A DNA stretch of 52,375 bases from an uncultured Oscillospiraceae bacterium (GTDB lineage Bacteria > Bacillota_A > Clostridia > Oscillospirales > Acutalibacteraceae), in contig CAJUNS010000016.1 in the NCBI GenBank assembly GCA_910587995.1, forward strand, positions 1 through 52,375, written 5' to 3'. Under the pieces are notes generated by a model, which was not told where the DNA came from, did no database searches, and saw only the letters and a list, made by a program, of their open reading frames with translations. The position numbers and the translations under genes were made by a program. Shown here one piece after another: positions 24,456 through 32,917 of this stretch. Within the stretch, counting starts at the first letter, position 1. The number at the start of each line of letters is the position of its first letter.

Positions 24456-25931
24456 TTAACTTTCGGCCAGCATCATTTTTAGGGTGGTGTAGCACTTGTC
24501 ACAGGCCTTGCGGATGTCCTCATCCGTGAGAGCTTCGCCATCGTATACCCGTTTCATCAGCTCCGCCATCATCTGGTCGATCTCACGGTCTACATTGCTG
24601 GTAAAGTAGGCATAGCCAATGCTCTCCCGGGCTTCCTTCAGCAGCTCGCGCTGGGTGTTGCCCAGGGTTTCAATATACTTGTACCGGCCCTTGGAATTGC
24701 TTAAAAGCCCTGTATGCACTGGCACCAAGCCCTCGCCTGCCAGGTAGAAGAAGGTCATCTGCTCAGAGCTGTACTTGTAGGTCTCGGCTGGAATCCAAAA
24801 AGCCTCTTGGCTGAGAAAGTCCTTGCTCAGCAGGCAGTCCACAATGAAGAAAGCGTCCTCCGGATGCTTGGTGTTTTTGTTGACGGCGCACCAGGTCTCA
24901 ATAGGGGCGTTAATCTGCCCCTTCTCGTTGTGGAACACGAAGGATGTGAAGGCGGCGTCCTCCACAGGGGGATACCCGGCCCAGTAGCCTACAAAAGCCA
25001 GCATTTTTGACAGGGAATCCACATAGCTCCCGCTTGCGGCCTCTTTCAGATGAGGGACAGCCTGGGCATACAGGTTTACCGCCTCCTTGCAGCGTTGAAA
25101 GAACATTTCCTGGTCCAGGAGCAATTCTTCCTTCTGGTTGTCCGCCACCTGTCCAAAGCACATATTCCGAAAACGGGTGAACCGCAGGCCAAAGCCATAT
25201 GCCTCCAGGATATACTCGTCCGGTCCGGCCATTGCAACGCCCTGGCCCCAGCTGCCGGGCAGGCTTCCGGGGTCCGCCTCTTTGACAAGGACCGCCTGGT
25301 CCAGCTGGTAGAACATAGGCAGAACCACTTGGCCCTGGTCATTGCGCCCGGCTGCCATTACGGCGGGGTCCAGCTTGTCGAATTCCATAAACTGGGCATC
25401 CTCAATATACTGGTCCAAAGGCAGAAATAGCCCCTTTTTCATGGCGCTCTCCGGGTTTTGGAAGAGAGTGTTCTCCGGTGCCATCGTTTCGCCTTCATAA
25501 CAATCGATTCCATAGCCAAAGCCGGACATCAGAAACACATCGGGCCCAGCCCCGGCGGCAATCTCCGTGCGGATATGGGTCAGCTCCGCGTCATAGCCCT
25601 TATCCACATCGGGCAAAATTTCCAGCTGGACCTCTATGCCGCTGGGAGTACCGCCAAAATGCTTGAGGATGGTCTGAAACGTCTTTTTGCCCTGGCGGGC
25701 CTGAGAAGGCTTCCCCATCAGCTCGCTGCGGCAGTCCATATCCGTCACCACCCGCAGAACATCCTTGCCTGCGTTTTCTTCCGCTTCCGCCGAGGCCCCG
25801 GCTTGCGCGGCTTCCTTCTGGATTTCGGCCATGGTCTTGGACTGGCCGCTCTCCTCCCCCGCGCTCTGGCACGCGGCCAGGGGCAGGCAGAGCAGCAAGA
25901 CCAGCGCCAGGGCTATATATTTCATTTTCAC
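24456..25931 (-). CDS. Extracellular solute-binding-like lipoprotein inside the rnf operon
   Basis: 491-residue lipoprotein (lipobox LAAC) with the features of family 1 extracellular solute-binding proteins: IEVQLEILPDVDKGYDAELTHIRTEI (shown only in part), AAGAGPDVFLMSGFGYGID, and a C-terminal region resembling maltose-type binding proteins. No permease or ATPase genes accompany it. It lies between rnfA and rnfB, same strand, with 51- and 46-base gaps. The start (GTG or the ATG two codons later) has only a weak ribosome site. It may be an insertion in the operon or an extracytoplasmic partner; I cannot tell which. Confidence 0.75.
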   Translation of the reverse strand: MKMKYIALALVLLLCLPLAACQSAGEESGQSKTMAEIQKEAAQAGASAEAEENAGKDVLRVVTDMDCRSELMGKPSQARQGKKTFQTILKHFGGTPSGIEVQLEILPDVDKGYDAELTHIRTEIAAGAGPDVFLMSGFGYGIDCYEGETMAPENTLFQNPESAMKKGLFLPLDQYIEDAQFMEFDKLDPAVMAAGRNDQGQVVLPMFYQLDQAVLVKEADPGSLPGSWGQGVAMAGPDEYILEAYGFGLRFTRFRNMCFGQVADNQKEELLLDQEMFFQRCKEAVNLYAQAVPHLKEAASGSYVDSLSKMLAFVGYWAGYPPVEDAAFTSFVFHNEKGQINAPIETWCAVNKNTKHPEDAFFIVDCLLSKDFLSQEAFWIPAETYKYSSEQMTFFYLAGEGLVPVHTGLLSNSKGRYKYIETLGNTQRELLKEARESIGYAYFTSNVDREIDQMMAELMKRVYDGEALTDEDIRKACDKCYTTLKMMLAES

Positions 25932-25982
25932 ATAATCATACCGTTTTTTTGCAATACATTCACATCTATCTTCTCCCTTTGC

Positions 25983-26603
25983 TTATCCCGCCAGCCTGTC
26001 CACCACTCCATTAAAGCCCAAAAAGGACACCGCCACCAGAGACGCCGCCACCAGCGTGATGGGCAGGCCCCGGAAGGTCGCGGGGATGTCGCAGTCCTCC
26101 AGGCGCTCCCGCACCCCGGCGAACAGCAGCATGGCCACCAAAAAGCCCACGCCCGAGCCAAATGCGTTCACCAGGGACTGCAAGTACCCAAAGCTGGGGT
26201 CCGCCGCGCCTTTTTCCAGCACCAGCATAGTTACGCCCAGCACGGCGCAGTTGGTGGTAATCAGCGGCAGGTAGATGCCCAGAGAGTTGTACAGGGGCGG
26301 CATGTACTTGCGCAGCACGGTCTCCAGCAGCTGCACCAGGGCCGCAATCACCAGAATAAACACCAGGGTCTGCAAATATTCCAGGCCCTGGGGCGCCAGA
26401 ATGTACATGTAAATAGGCCAGGTCACCGCCGTGGCAATCACCATGACCACAGTCACCGCGCAGCTCATGCCAAAGGCGGTGTCCAGCTTTTTAGAAACCC
26501 CCAAAAAGGGGCAGATGCCCAAAAATTTGTTGAGCACATAGTTCTCCGTCAAAATGGCGGCCAGAAAGATGGCCACCAGGGAGCGGATGGTTTGCGCGTC
26601 CAT
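25983..26603 (-). CDS. rnfA: RnfA, membrane subunit
   Basis: Six-helix integral membrane subunit, 206 residues (slightly long). Typical sequences are LTENYVLNKFLGICPFLGVS with the buried Cys that, with RnfE, ligands a membrane iron-sulfur cluster, and LPLITTNCAVLGV. It overlaps the TAA of rnfE by one base (TAATG). Confidence 0.94.
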   Translation of the reverse strand: MDAQTIRSLVAIFLAAILTENYVLNKFLGICPFLGVSKKLDTAFGMSCAVTVVMVIATAVTWPIYMYILAPQGLEYLQTLVFILVIAALVQLLETVLRKYMPPLYNSLGIYLPLITTNCAVLGVTMLVLEKGAADPSFGYLQSLVNAFGSGVGFLVAMLLFAGVRERLEDCDIPATFRGLPITLVAASLVAVSFLGFNGVVDRLAG

Positions 26604-27301
26604 TATTCAGCCTCTCCTTTCTTGCAGTCCTTTTCCTTGAGCTTGGAGCAGCCAGCCGCAAGGGGACAGTGGGCGCAGCCCATGCTCTCCGGGGCCTTGC
26701 CCTCCTTGGACAGCTTACCCGCCAGGGCGATGAGCATCCCGAACACAAAGAAGCCCCCGGGAGGCAGCAGGAAGATAATAATGGGCTCCATGAACCCGGA
26801 GAGAACGGGCAGGCCGAACACGGTCCCGGCCCCCAAAAGCTCCCGGATGACGCCCATGGCCAGCATGGCGGCGGTAAAGCCCACGCCCATGCCCAAACCG
26901 TCGATGATAGAGGGCAGAATCTTGTTTTTGCTGGCGAACATCTCCGCCCGGCCCAGAATAATGCAGTTGACCACAATCAGGGGCAGGAACACGCCCAAAG
27001 CCGTGTCCAGGGCCGGGGAGAAAGCCTTAATGAACATCTGCACAATGGTGACAAAGCCGGCGATGACCGTAATAAAGGCCGGAATGCGCACCTTATTGGG
27101 GATCACGTTGCGCAAAAGAGAGATGACCGCGTTGGAGCACACCAGCACAAAGGTGGTGGCCGCGCCCATGCCGATGGCGTTGCTGGCCGCTGTGGTCACG
27201 GCCAAGGTGGCGCAGCAGCCCAGCATCAGCCGCAGCACCGGGTTTTCGATGATAATGCCTTTGGTAAATTCACCCCAAAGGCCCTTTTTCTTCTCTTCCA
27301 T
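26603..27301 (-). CDS. rnfE: RnfE, membrane subunit
   Basis: Integral membrane partner of RnfA, 232 residues, six helices. It carries NPVLRLMLGCCATLAVTT and LPLIVVNCIILGRAEMFASK, the homologous cysteine motifs. The C-terminal tail has an extra Cys cluster (CAHCPLAAGC), which is unusual and could bind metal. The start was chosen at the ATG 8 bases after AAGGAGG, eight codons inside the longest frame. Confidence 0.94.
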   Translation of the reverse strand: MEEKKKGLWGEFTKGIIIENPVLRLMLGCCATLAVTTAASNAIGMGAATTFVLVCSNAVISLLRNVIPNKVRIPAFITVIAGFVTIVQMFIKAFSPALDTALGVFLPLIVVNCIILGRAEMFASKNKILPSIIDGLGMGVGFTAAMLAMGVIRELLGAGTVFGLPVLSGFMEPIIIFLLPPGGFFVFGMLIALAGKLSKEGKAPESMGCAHCPLAAGCSKLKEKDCKKGEAE

Positions 27302-27302
27302 C

Positions 27303-27863
27303 TCAGGCCCCTCCTTCCGAAGCATAAGCGTTCTGATAGGCCTCGATGGCCTGGTTTACAGCGTTGGTCACAGCGCTGCTGGTAATGGTGGCGCCGGTCA
27401 TGGCCTGAATCTCCCCCTCTTTAGGGGCCTGGAACTTCACCACTTGGATGCCGCCCACATTATTTTCCACAGGCTGCTGGTACTGGTCCCGGAAGCTTTC
27501 CTTTTCGGCGTTGGCTCCCAGGCCCGGGGTCTCGCTGTGGCTGAGTACAATCACGCCGGTAATGCCGCCCTCTGTGCTGATGCCGGTCATCACCTTAATG
27601 GTGCCGCCATAGCCCTTCGCCTCGGTCTCAAACACATAGCCAACAGCCTGTCCGGCGCTGTCCAGGCCTGCGTAGTGGCCTTCTCTCTCCTCAAAGGCCT
27701 CGGCCCCGGGAAGCGCCACCAAACGGCTCTCCTCCGCCTTTTTGGCGGCGGCCAGGGCAATGCTGTCTTTGGTCAGCAGGTTTGTCCCCGCCAGAGCCGC
27801 CGACACCGCCACGCAGATCACAAAGAGGATCGCCGCCGGTTTGATGACTTCTTTGAGATTCAT
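27303..27863 (-). CDS. rnfG: RnfG, flavin-bearing subunit
   Basis: 186 residues, with one N-terminal membrane helix and an extracytoplasmic FMN-binding domain. The covalent FMN attachment motif is TGATITSSAV; the family norm is S/T-GAT-x-T. The upstream GVIVLSHSETPGLGAN is also conserved. It overlaps rnfD by 4 bases. Confidence 0.94.
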   Translation of the reverse strand: MNLKEVIKPAAILFVICVAVSAALAGTNLLTKDSIALAAAKKAEESRLVALPGAEAFEEREGHYAGLDSAGQAVGYVFETEAKGYGGTIKVMTGISTEGGITGVIVLSHSETPGLGANAEKESFRDQYQQPVENNVGGIQVVKFQAPKEGEIQAMTGATITSSAVTNAVNQAIEAYQNAYASEGGA

Positions 27864-28825
27864 GCCGCTCCCTCCTTTTTCTTTGGCTCCTTGGCCTTGC
27901 CAAAGGCCGTGGGCTTTACATAGCGCTCAATCAGCGGAGTGATAATATTCATAAGTACAATGGAGTAGCTGACGCCCTCGGGCAGGGAGCCGAACTCCCG
28001 GATCACCACGGTCAGCAGGCCGCAGCCCACGGCGAAGATTACCCGGGCCCAGAAGTACAGGGGGCTGGTGGTGTAGTCCGTGGCCATAAAGAAAGCCCCC
28101 AGCATCAGGCCGCCCGCCAGCAGGTCGAACAGCGGGTCCCGGCCCAGAATCAGAGAAAACACCGCCACAGTAGCCAGGTAGGTAACGGGAATAACCGGGC
28201 TGATGACCTTTCGCACAATCAGGTACAGCCCGCCGATGAGAATCGCCAGGGCGCAGGTCTCCCCCAGGCAGCCTCCGTGGGTCCCCCAAAGCAGCTGCAT
28301 GTAATCCGGGGCGCTGTTTGGAGAGTATGTGTACATCATACCGGAGAGGGGCGTGGCGGTGGTCACCGCGTCGGCAGTGGCGGAGTAGTCAAAAGCCGCC
28401 GTCCAGTGGGTCATGGGGGCGGGGAAGGAGTTCATGAGCACAATGCGGGCGGTGAGGGCCGGGTTCACAAAGTTTTGGCCAATGCCGCCAAACATCTGCT
28501 TGACCACCACAATGGCCACAACGCCGCCCAAAGCGGCCATAAGGGGGTTGATGGTAACCGGCAGGTTCAAGGCCAGCAGTAGGCCGGTGACAATGCAGCT
28601 CAGATCCCCCACGGTCTGGGGGCGCTTCATGGCCCTGCGGGAGAGGTACTCGCTGGCCACGCAGGAGGCGATGCACACGGCGATTACCAGCAGGGCTCGG
28701 GGCCCAAAAATAATCACCGACGCGATGGCTGCGGGACAGAGCCCGATAATCACGTCCAGCATGATGTTTTGGGTGGTCTTCTTCCCGTTGAAGTGGGGGG
28801 AGGAAGACACGATGAGTTTTTCCAT
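27860..28825 (-). CDS. rnfD: RnfD, membrane flavoprotein subunit
   Basis: 321 residues and about eight to ten membrane helices. SSSPHFNGKKTTQNIMLDV at the start and the covalent FMN-threonine motif DAVTTATPL are typical, as are GGIGQNFVNPALTARI and FFMATDYTTSP. It is probably part of the ion-conducting path. It is separated from rnfC by 154 bases that contain a palindrome. Confidence 0.95.
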   Translation of the reverse strand: MEKLIVSSSPHFNGKKTTQNIMLDVIIGLCPAAIASVIIFGPRALLVIAVCIASCVASEYLSRRAMKRPQTVGDLSCIVTGLLLALNLPVTINPLMAALGGVVAIVVVKQMFGGIGQNFVNPALTARIVLMNSFPAPMTHWTAAFDYSATADAVTTATPLSGMMYTYSPNSAPDYMQLLWGTHGGCLGETCALAILIGGLYLIVRKVISPVIPVTYLATVAVFSLILGRDPLFDLLAGGLMLGAFFMATDYTTSPLYFWARVIFAVGCGLLTVVIREFGSLPEGVSYSIVLMNIITPLIERYVKPTAFGKAKEPKKKEGAA

Positions 28826-28877
28826 GGTATCAGGTCCTTTCTTTTTGGGAAGGATTCGCGGAATAGCCTCCGGCGGC

Positions 28878-28907
28878 TTAGAACCTTTTTTGTAAAAAAG
28901 GTTCTAA
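28878..28907. repeat. 30-bp palindrome between rnfC and rnfD
   Basis: TTAGAACCTTTTTT and AAAAAAGGTTCTAA form a 14-base perfect hairpin within the operon. It is followed by AAAAAACTTTTACGTCGCG, which resembles the sequence after the hairpin of the 109-bp repeats (AAACTTTTAA). It may be a remnant of a dispersed repeat or an internal attenuator that lowers expression of downstream genes relative to rnfC. Confidence 0.65.
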
Positions 28908-28979
28908 GAACTCCAAAAAACTTTTACGTCGCGCTTCTGAGGCGGTTTTTACCGGTGGGCCTATCGCCCGCGATAAGTG

Positions 28980-30326
28980 TCATTTCTTCTGGCTGGCTTT
29001 TCTGACATAGGCCTTGCCCATGCGGATGCTTTGAACCAGACGGCGGCCCGCCGGGCAGGAGAAGGCGCAGCAGCCGCATTCCATGCAGGCCGTCACATCC
29101 AGGGCCAGCAGAGCCTCCACGTCCTTCTTTTCCGCGGCTTTTTCCAGCTTGGTGGGCATTAGGTTCATGGGGCAGGCCGCCACGCAGCGGCCGCAGCGGA
29201 TGCAGGCGGTGGTCTCATAGAGCTTGGCCTCCTTTTCATCAAAGGCCAAAATGGCGTTGTTCTGCTTTAAGATAGGCAGCTCGTCCCCCGTGATGGCAAT
29301 GCCCATCATGGGACCGCCCATCAGCATTTTCTTAGGCTCCGCCTTGTAACCGCCGCAAAAGTCCATCACGTCTTGAATGGGCGTGCCAATGGGCACAATC
29401 ACATTCTGGGGGTTCCGCACCGCCGAGCCATCAATGGTAACCCGCTTTTGGGTCAAAGGCATGCCCGTGCGCAGGTAGCTGGCCAAAAAGGACACAGAGG
29501 CAATGTTCATCACCAGGCACCCTACATCGGCGGGCAGACCGCCGGCAGGCACCTTCCGGCCGGTGCAGGCCTGCACCAGCACCTTTTCCGCCCCCTGGGG
29601 GTAGCGGCTCTTCAAAGGCAGCACCCGCACCTCGTCCTGGGGGTCCATTTGGGGGTTTTCCGCAATCTCCTTAAGCTTTTCAATCACATCGGGCTTGTTA
29701 TCCTCCACGGCGATAAGCACCCGGTGCACGTCCAAAATCTCCTTGACCTTGTAGATTCCGTCCAGCACGTTTTTGCCGTTTTCCAGGGCTTCCCGGTGGT
29801 CGGCGGTTACATAGGGCTCGCACTCGGCCACGTTAACAATCAGGGTGTCGATGCTTTTGCCATCGGGCACGTTGAGCTTTACATGGGCCGGAAAGCCCGC
29901 GCCGCCCAGTCCCACCAGCCCGGCGGACCGGGCGGCGTTGGCCAGGGCTTTTTTGTCTTTGACCGGGGGAGGCGGCTGAATGGCCGGGTCCGGCTCCATC
30001 AGCCCGTCGGACTCAATGACCACCGCCTCCACCATCTGCCCGGCGGTCAGCATAATCTGGGTGACCTCCGCCACCGTGCCGGAGACGGAAGCATGGATGG
30101 GCGCGCTCACATAGGCCTCGGAATCGCCTACCACAGCGCCCACATACACATGGTCCCCTTTTTTCACCGTGGGCTTGCAGGGCGCGCCAATGTGCTGCTG
30201 CATAGCCAAAACGACCTTCTGGGGGGGCGGCATAACCTGGGAAGAATCCTGCCAGGTATTCTTATGGTGGGGCACAGGAGCGCCGCCGTGGGTACGGAAT
30301 GGGCGCTTGGGAAACTGATCCTGCAT
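28980..30326 (-). CDS. rnfC: RnfC, NADH/flavin-binding subunit
   Basis: Peripheral subunit that reduces NAD+, 448 residues. It has an N-terminal RnfC barrel region, a GLGGAGFPAHVKLN motif and a NAD/FMN-binding Complex-I-51K-like domain (NVAECEPYVTADHREAL). C-terminal ferredoxin clusters are CIRCGRCVAACP and CMECGCCAFSCP. It is the first gene of the operon. The ATG at 30326 sits 11 bases after AAAGG; a GTG three codons upstream is too close to it. Confidence 0.95.
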   Translation of the reverse strand: MQDQFPKRPFRTHGGAPVPHHKNTWQDSSQVMPPPQKVVLAMQQHIGAPCKPTVKKGDHVYVGAVVGDSEAYVSAPIHASVSGTVAEVTQIMLTAGQMVEAVVIESDGLMEPDPAIQPPPPVKDKKALANAARSAGLVGLGGAGFPAHVKLNVPDGKSIDTLIVNVAECEPYVTADHREALENGKNVLDGIYKVKEILDVHRVLIAVEDNKPDVIEKLKEIAENPQMDPQDEVRVLPLKSRYPQGAEKVLVQACTGRKVPAGGLPADVGCLVMNIASVSFLASYLRTGMPLTQKRVTIDGSAVRNPQNVIVPIGTPIQDVMDFCGGYKAEPKKMLMGGPMMGIAITGDELPILKQNNAILAFDEKEAKLYETTACIRCGRCVAACPMNLMPTKLEKAAEKKDVEALLALDVTACMECGCCAFSCPAGRRLVQSIRMGKAYVRKASQKK

Positions 30327-30364
30327 GATTGACACTACCTTTCGGGAGCAAAATATACAGATTT

Positions 30365-30393
30365 ATTTTACCGCAAAAAGCCTGTTTGCGCAA
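30365..30393 (-). promoter_or_regulatory. Sigma-A promoter of the rnf operon
   Basis: On the minus strand TTGCGC (plus 30388-30393), 17 bases, TAAAAT (plus 30365-30370), about 38 bases before the rnfC start. The rest of the gap 30394-30548 shows no gene or clear signal. Confidence 0.65.
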
Positions 30394-30548
30394 CAAGTTT
30401 TTACGAAAGCGCCCGATTCAATCCAAACCGGTACTGGTCTGTGGGTAAAATTGGACGGGGCCATTCCATGCAGGAGGCCCCGAAAAGCTTTGTTTTTAGG
30501 CATTTTCGCCAATTCTTGTCCAAAAACGGCTTAAGCGTGAACAGCAAA

Positions 30549-30575
30549 AAAGCCGCGCATCCGCGCGGCCTTTTA
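30549..30575 (-). terminator. Terminator of the glycan locus
   Basis: GCCGCGC (30552-30558) pairs with GCGCGGC (30563-30569); on the minus strand a TTTTTT run follows. It marks the downstream end of the long minus-strand gene series from 52.4 to 30.6 kb. Confidence 0.85.
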
Positions 30576-30637
30576 CACCTTTTACACCAATATTTTTTGA
30601 GCCTATAAACAACCGGGACAAGCGGGCCCCAGCTTAT

Positions 30638-31054
30638 TTACACTTCTGCGCCAGCGTCATGTTCCCGCTGGAGAATAAACTCCTCTACGGACAGAATAGG
30701 CCCTTGAAAGCCCAGGGAGCGCAGATCTTTAAACCAGTAGCCGCCCTTGAAAAAGTCGATGATGAGCATAACATCCGCCATATCCGGCTTAAACTCCTGC
30801 TTGGCTACCTTGGTGAACGTGCCTTCACAGTCCTCCGGCACCCAAGTAAGCTGGAAAATCTCAACCCCGGTCTCTTGCAGCAGCTTCGCGAAGCTTAGGG
30901 AGAACTCGTTCTTCCCATAGAAGCCAATCCGCTTTGCCCCCAGCTCGGCCACGCGCTTTTTTAAGTACTCAACAGGCGCCAGCCCCTCTTGGTTCGTGTA
31001 AACCTTGGAGAGAATCTTCCGGTAGATTTCCTCCTGCTTAAGAGGATGGGGCAT
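30638..31054 (-). CDS. Small Rossmann-like protein, unknown function
   Basis: 138 residues. The centre reads AKRIGFYGKNEFSLSFAKLLQETG, a beta-loop-alpha unit like the N-terminal nucleotide-binding-like domains of the FkbM proteins in this locus, but with GKNEFS where those have GAGGIG. I do not recognise a family. It is the last gene of the glycan series, followed by a terminator. Possibly a stand-alone version of that accessory domain. Confidence 0.6.
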   Translation of the reverse strand: MPHPLKQEEIYRKILSKVYTNQEGLAPVEYLKKRVAELGAKRIGFYGKNEFSLSFAKLLQETGVEIFQLTWVPEDCEGTFTKVAKQEFKPDMADVMLIIDFFKGGYWFKDLRSLGFQGPILSVEEFILQREHDAGAEV

Positions 31055-31148
31055 GGCTTCCCGAATGTTGTGGCAGCCCCAGTTATTGCCATCTGCTACA
31101 GCTTTTGCAAATTACAATCGCCGTCAATTTTCTCACGCATTTTCAGAG

Positions 31149-32267
31149 TTATTTCACTCCAATTTGTTCTGGCGATGCGTATAGTACTGTTTCATAATGA
31201 AGTGGGCCATAATGGCGAAGCCAAAAACGGTATTCTGGAACTAACTGATGCAAATAATCCATAAGAATCAACACATCTCCGTTGCGGTGATATACCGACA
31301 ATGCCATAAACGGCTTATCTCTCACAATCGTCTTTTCTGACCCTTTCAATGCGTCCAGTTCCGCTCCTTCGACATCTAGCTTAATAAAGCCGATCGGGCG
31401 GTCATCTATAAGATCATCCAACGCATATGTTTTTACTTTTGTTTCATTTCTTGTTTTTGCCGCAATACCTGTTATGCCATCCTGTAGAATATGACTTCCA
31501 CCATTATAATTAGATGAAAAACATACTTCTCCTGTTTGTTTTGACAGTGCTGCCTGAACTAAATCTATGCGATCAATTCCGTGCTCCTTGGCCTTTTCAA
31601 TACACACAGAGTAATTCTGTGGGTCTGGCTCAAAAGCCAGAATGTACGAATAGTTATTCCCACACCAAGTACGAAATACAGCGTCGTCATGGGCATCAAG
31701 GCAACCTCCGTCGACAAAAGCTGTACCGCCATGGTATAGAGAAGGAAACTCAAAGTATTGCTGGCTGTTCTCACATAGGTCAAAGCATCGCATTATCTGA
31801 TGCTGCGGGAAATTGTTTTTCTTAAGGAAATTTTTAATGTCAGTAATTGCCTCCGCGCAAATTGCCACACAAAATTCATCTGCATACTTCACCAGATATT
31901 CAGGAGAAATAACAGGTTTGCCTAAAAGCTGGCCATTAGGATATCCTTCTGGCCCTTTTCTCCCACAAAAGCCGTAGAATTCGACTCCCTCCAGAAGCAA
32001 GGTCTCAGCCGCTTTTTTCCCTATACCACCCGCGCCATAGACTACCAGTTTTTTTCCACTCTTTGAAAAATCCTCAAGTTGCTTTTTCCAACTCAAGGCT
32101 TCCTGAATGTCTGAAGAAGACAAAAACGGATTTAAGGCCAGCAATTCCATTGCATGGCCCATTGTCGGTTCCATGTCGAATTGGAGTCTTTTCCAAAAGA
32201 TATTCCGTGATAAATCGTCTTGCAGCCAAGTGTAGCAGATTTTACACCTTTCAATAAAAGTGTACAT
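31149..32267 (-). CDS. FkbM-family methyltransferase with N-terminal Rossmann-like domain
   Basis: 372 residues, two domains. The N-terminal part (about 70-160) contains KLVVYGAGGIGKKAAETLL, a NeuD/PglD-like nucleotide-sugar-binding fold; the C-terminal part is an FkbM SAM-dependent methyltransferase with FVDGGCLDAHDD, LAFEPDPQN and FIKLDVEGAELDAL. It probably O-methylates a sugar of the glycan. The ATG 8 bases after GAGGAG was chosen over an upstream GTG. It is the intact paralogue of the split gene at 48647-49782. Confidence 0.85.
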   Translation of the reverse strand: MYTFIERCKICYTWLQDDLSRNIFWKRLQFDMEPTMGHAMELLALNPFLSSSDIQEALSWKKQLEDFSKSGKKLVVYGAGGIGKKAAETLLLEGVEFYGFCGRKGPEGYPNGQLLGKPVISPEYLVKYADEFCVAICAEAITDIKNFLKKNNFPQHQIMRCFDLCENSQQYFEFPSLYHGGTAFVDGGCLDAHDDAVFRTWCGNNYSYILAFEPDPQNYSVCIEKAKEHGIDRIDLVQAALSKQTGEVCFSSNYNGGSHILQDGITGIAAKTRNETKVKTYALDDLIDDRPIGFIKLDVEGAELDALKGSEKTIVRDKPFMALSVYHRNGDVLILMDYLHQLVPEYRFWLRHYGPLHYETVLYASPEQIGVK

Positions 32268-32361
32268 ACCCACATCTCCTCGCTTTCTTTTTTCAGTTTG
32301 TCAGTATGCCTTTATGCATATTTGTAATATGCATAAAAATGGAGTACTCCATTTTTGCTCT

Positions 32362-32913
32362 TCATTTCGCGGACCGCGGAGACGTTGACTGCCCCCGCCA
32401 GGGCTTGATGCTGTGTTTCTCCATCAGCCAGCTTATTAGATCGTTCAGCGCCAAAATTTCCGCCGGGAACTCCCGCTCCGCCCTTGCCGCCTTTTCTTCT
32501 GTCCGGTTCAAATCGCATACCAGCAAACAATCCGCTGGCGGCAGCGCGTCCTCGCCCAAGCGGTAGACTGTCAGCGTCTCGTGCACAGAACCTAAGTAGT
32601 CGGCCTCTACCCCATATACAGGGACAGCTCCCTTTTCCTTCGCCAATTCGTCCAGCAGATACCGTCCCTCCCGGCCCATCCCCAGGACAGCCACTGTCTG
32701 CAAGCCATGAGCCGTGAAGTACTCGCTGAATGAAACATGATTCTGCTTTAGCTTCAGCAGGTTATACAATAACTCCCGCTCATGGCAGACGGCCGATAGT
32801 TCGATTTTTTGTTTGCGGTACTTTTCCAGCCAGAGCTTTTTCACCAAAGCGCCGCCCGCTACAGCGCCAAAGGCCGCTCCCAACAACAGCGTGCAGATAC
32901 TTGATTTTTTCAT
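32362..32913 (-). CDS. Membrane-anchored Rossmann-like protein, unknown function
   Basis: 183 residues: an N-terminal membrane segment (residues about 5-25), a basic helix, then LQTVAVLGMGREGRYLLDELAKE and PVYGVEADY, a small nucleotide-binding-like fold. It starts 4 bases after the stop of the GT2 gene with GGAGTG as ribosome site, so the two are coupled. No known family recognised; it could anchor or regulate glycan enzymes. Confidence 0.65.
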   Translation of the reverse strand: MKKSSICTLLLGAAFGAVAGGALVKKLWLEKYRKQKIELSAVCHERELLYNLLKLKQNHVSFSEYFTAHGLQTVAVLGMGREGRYLLDELAKEKGAVPVYGVEADYLGSVHETLTVYRLGEDALPPADCLLVCDLNRTEEKAARAEREFPAEILALNDLISWLMEKHSIKPWRGQSTSPRSAK

Positions 32914-32917
32914 GGCG

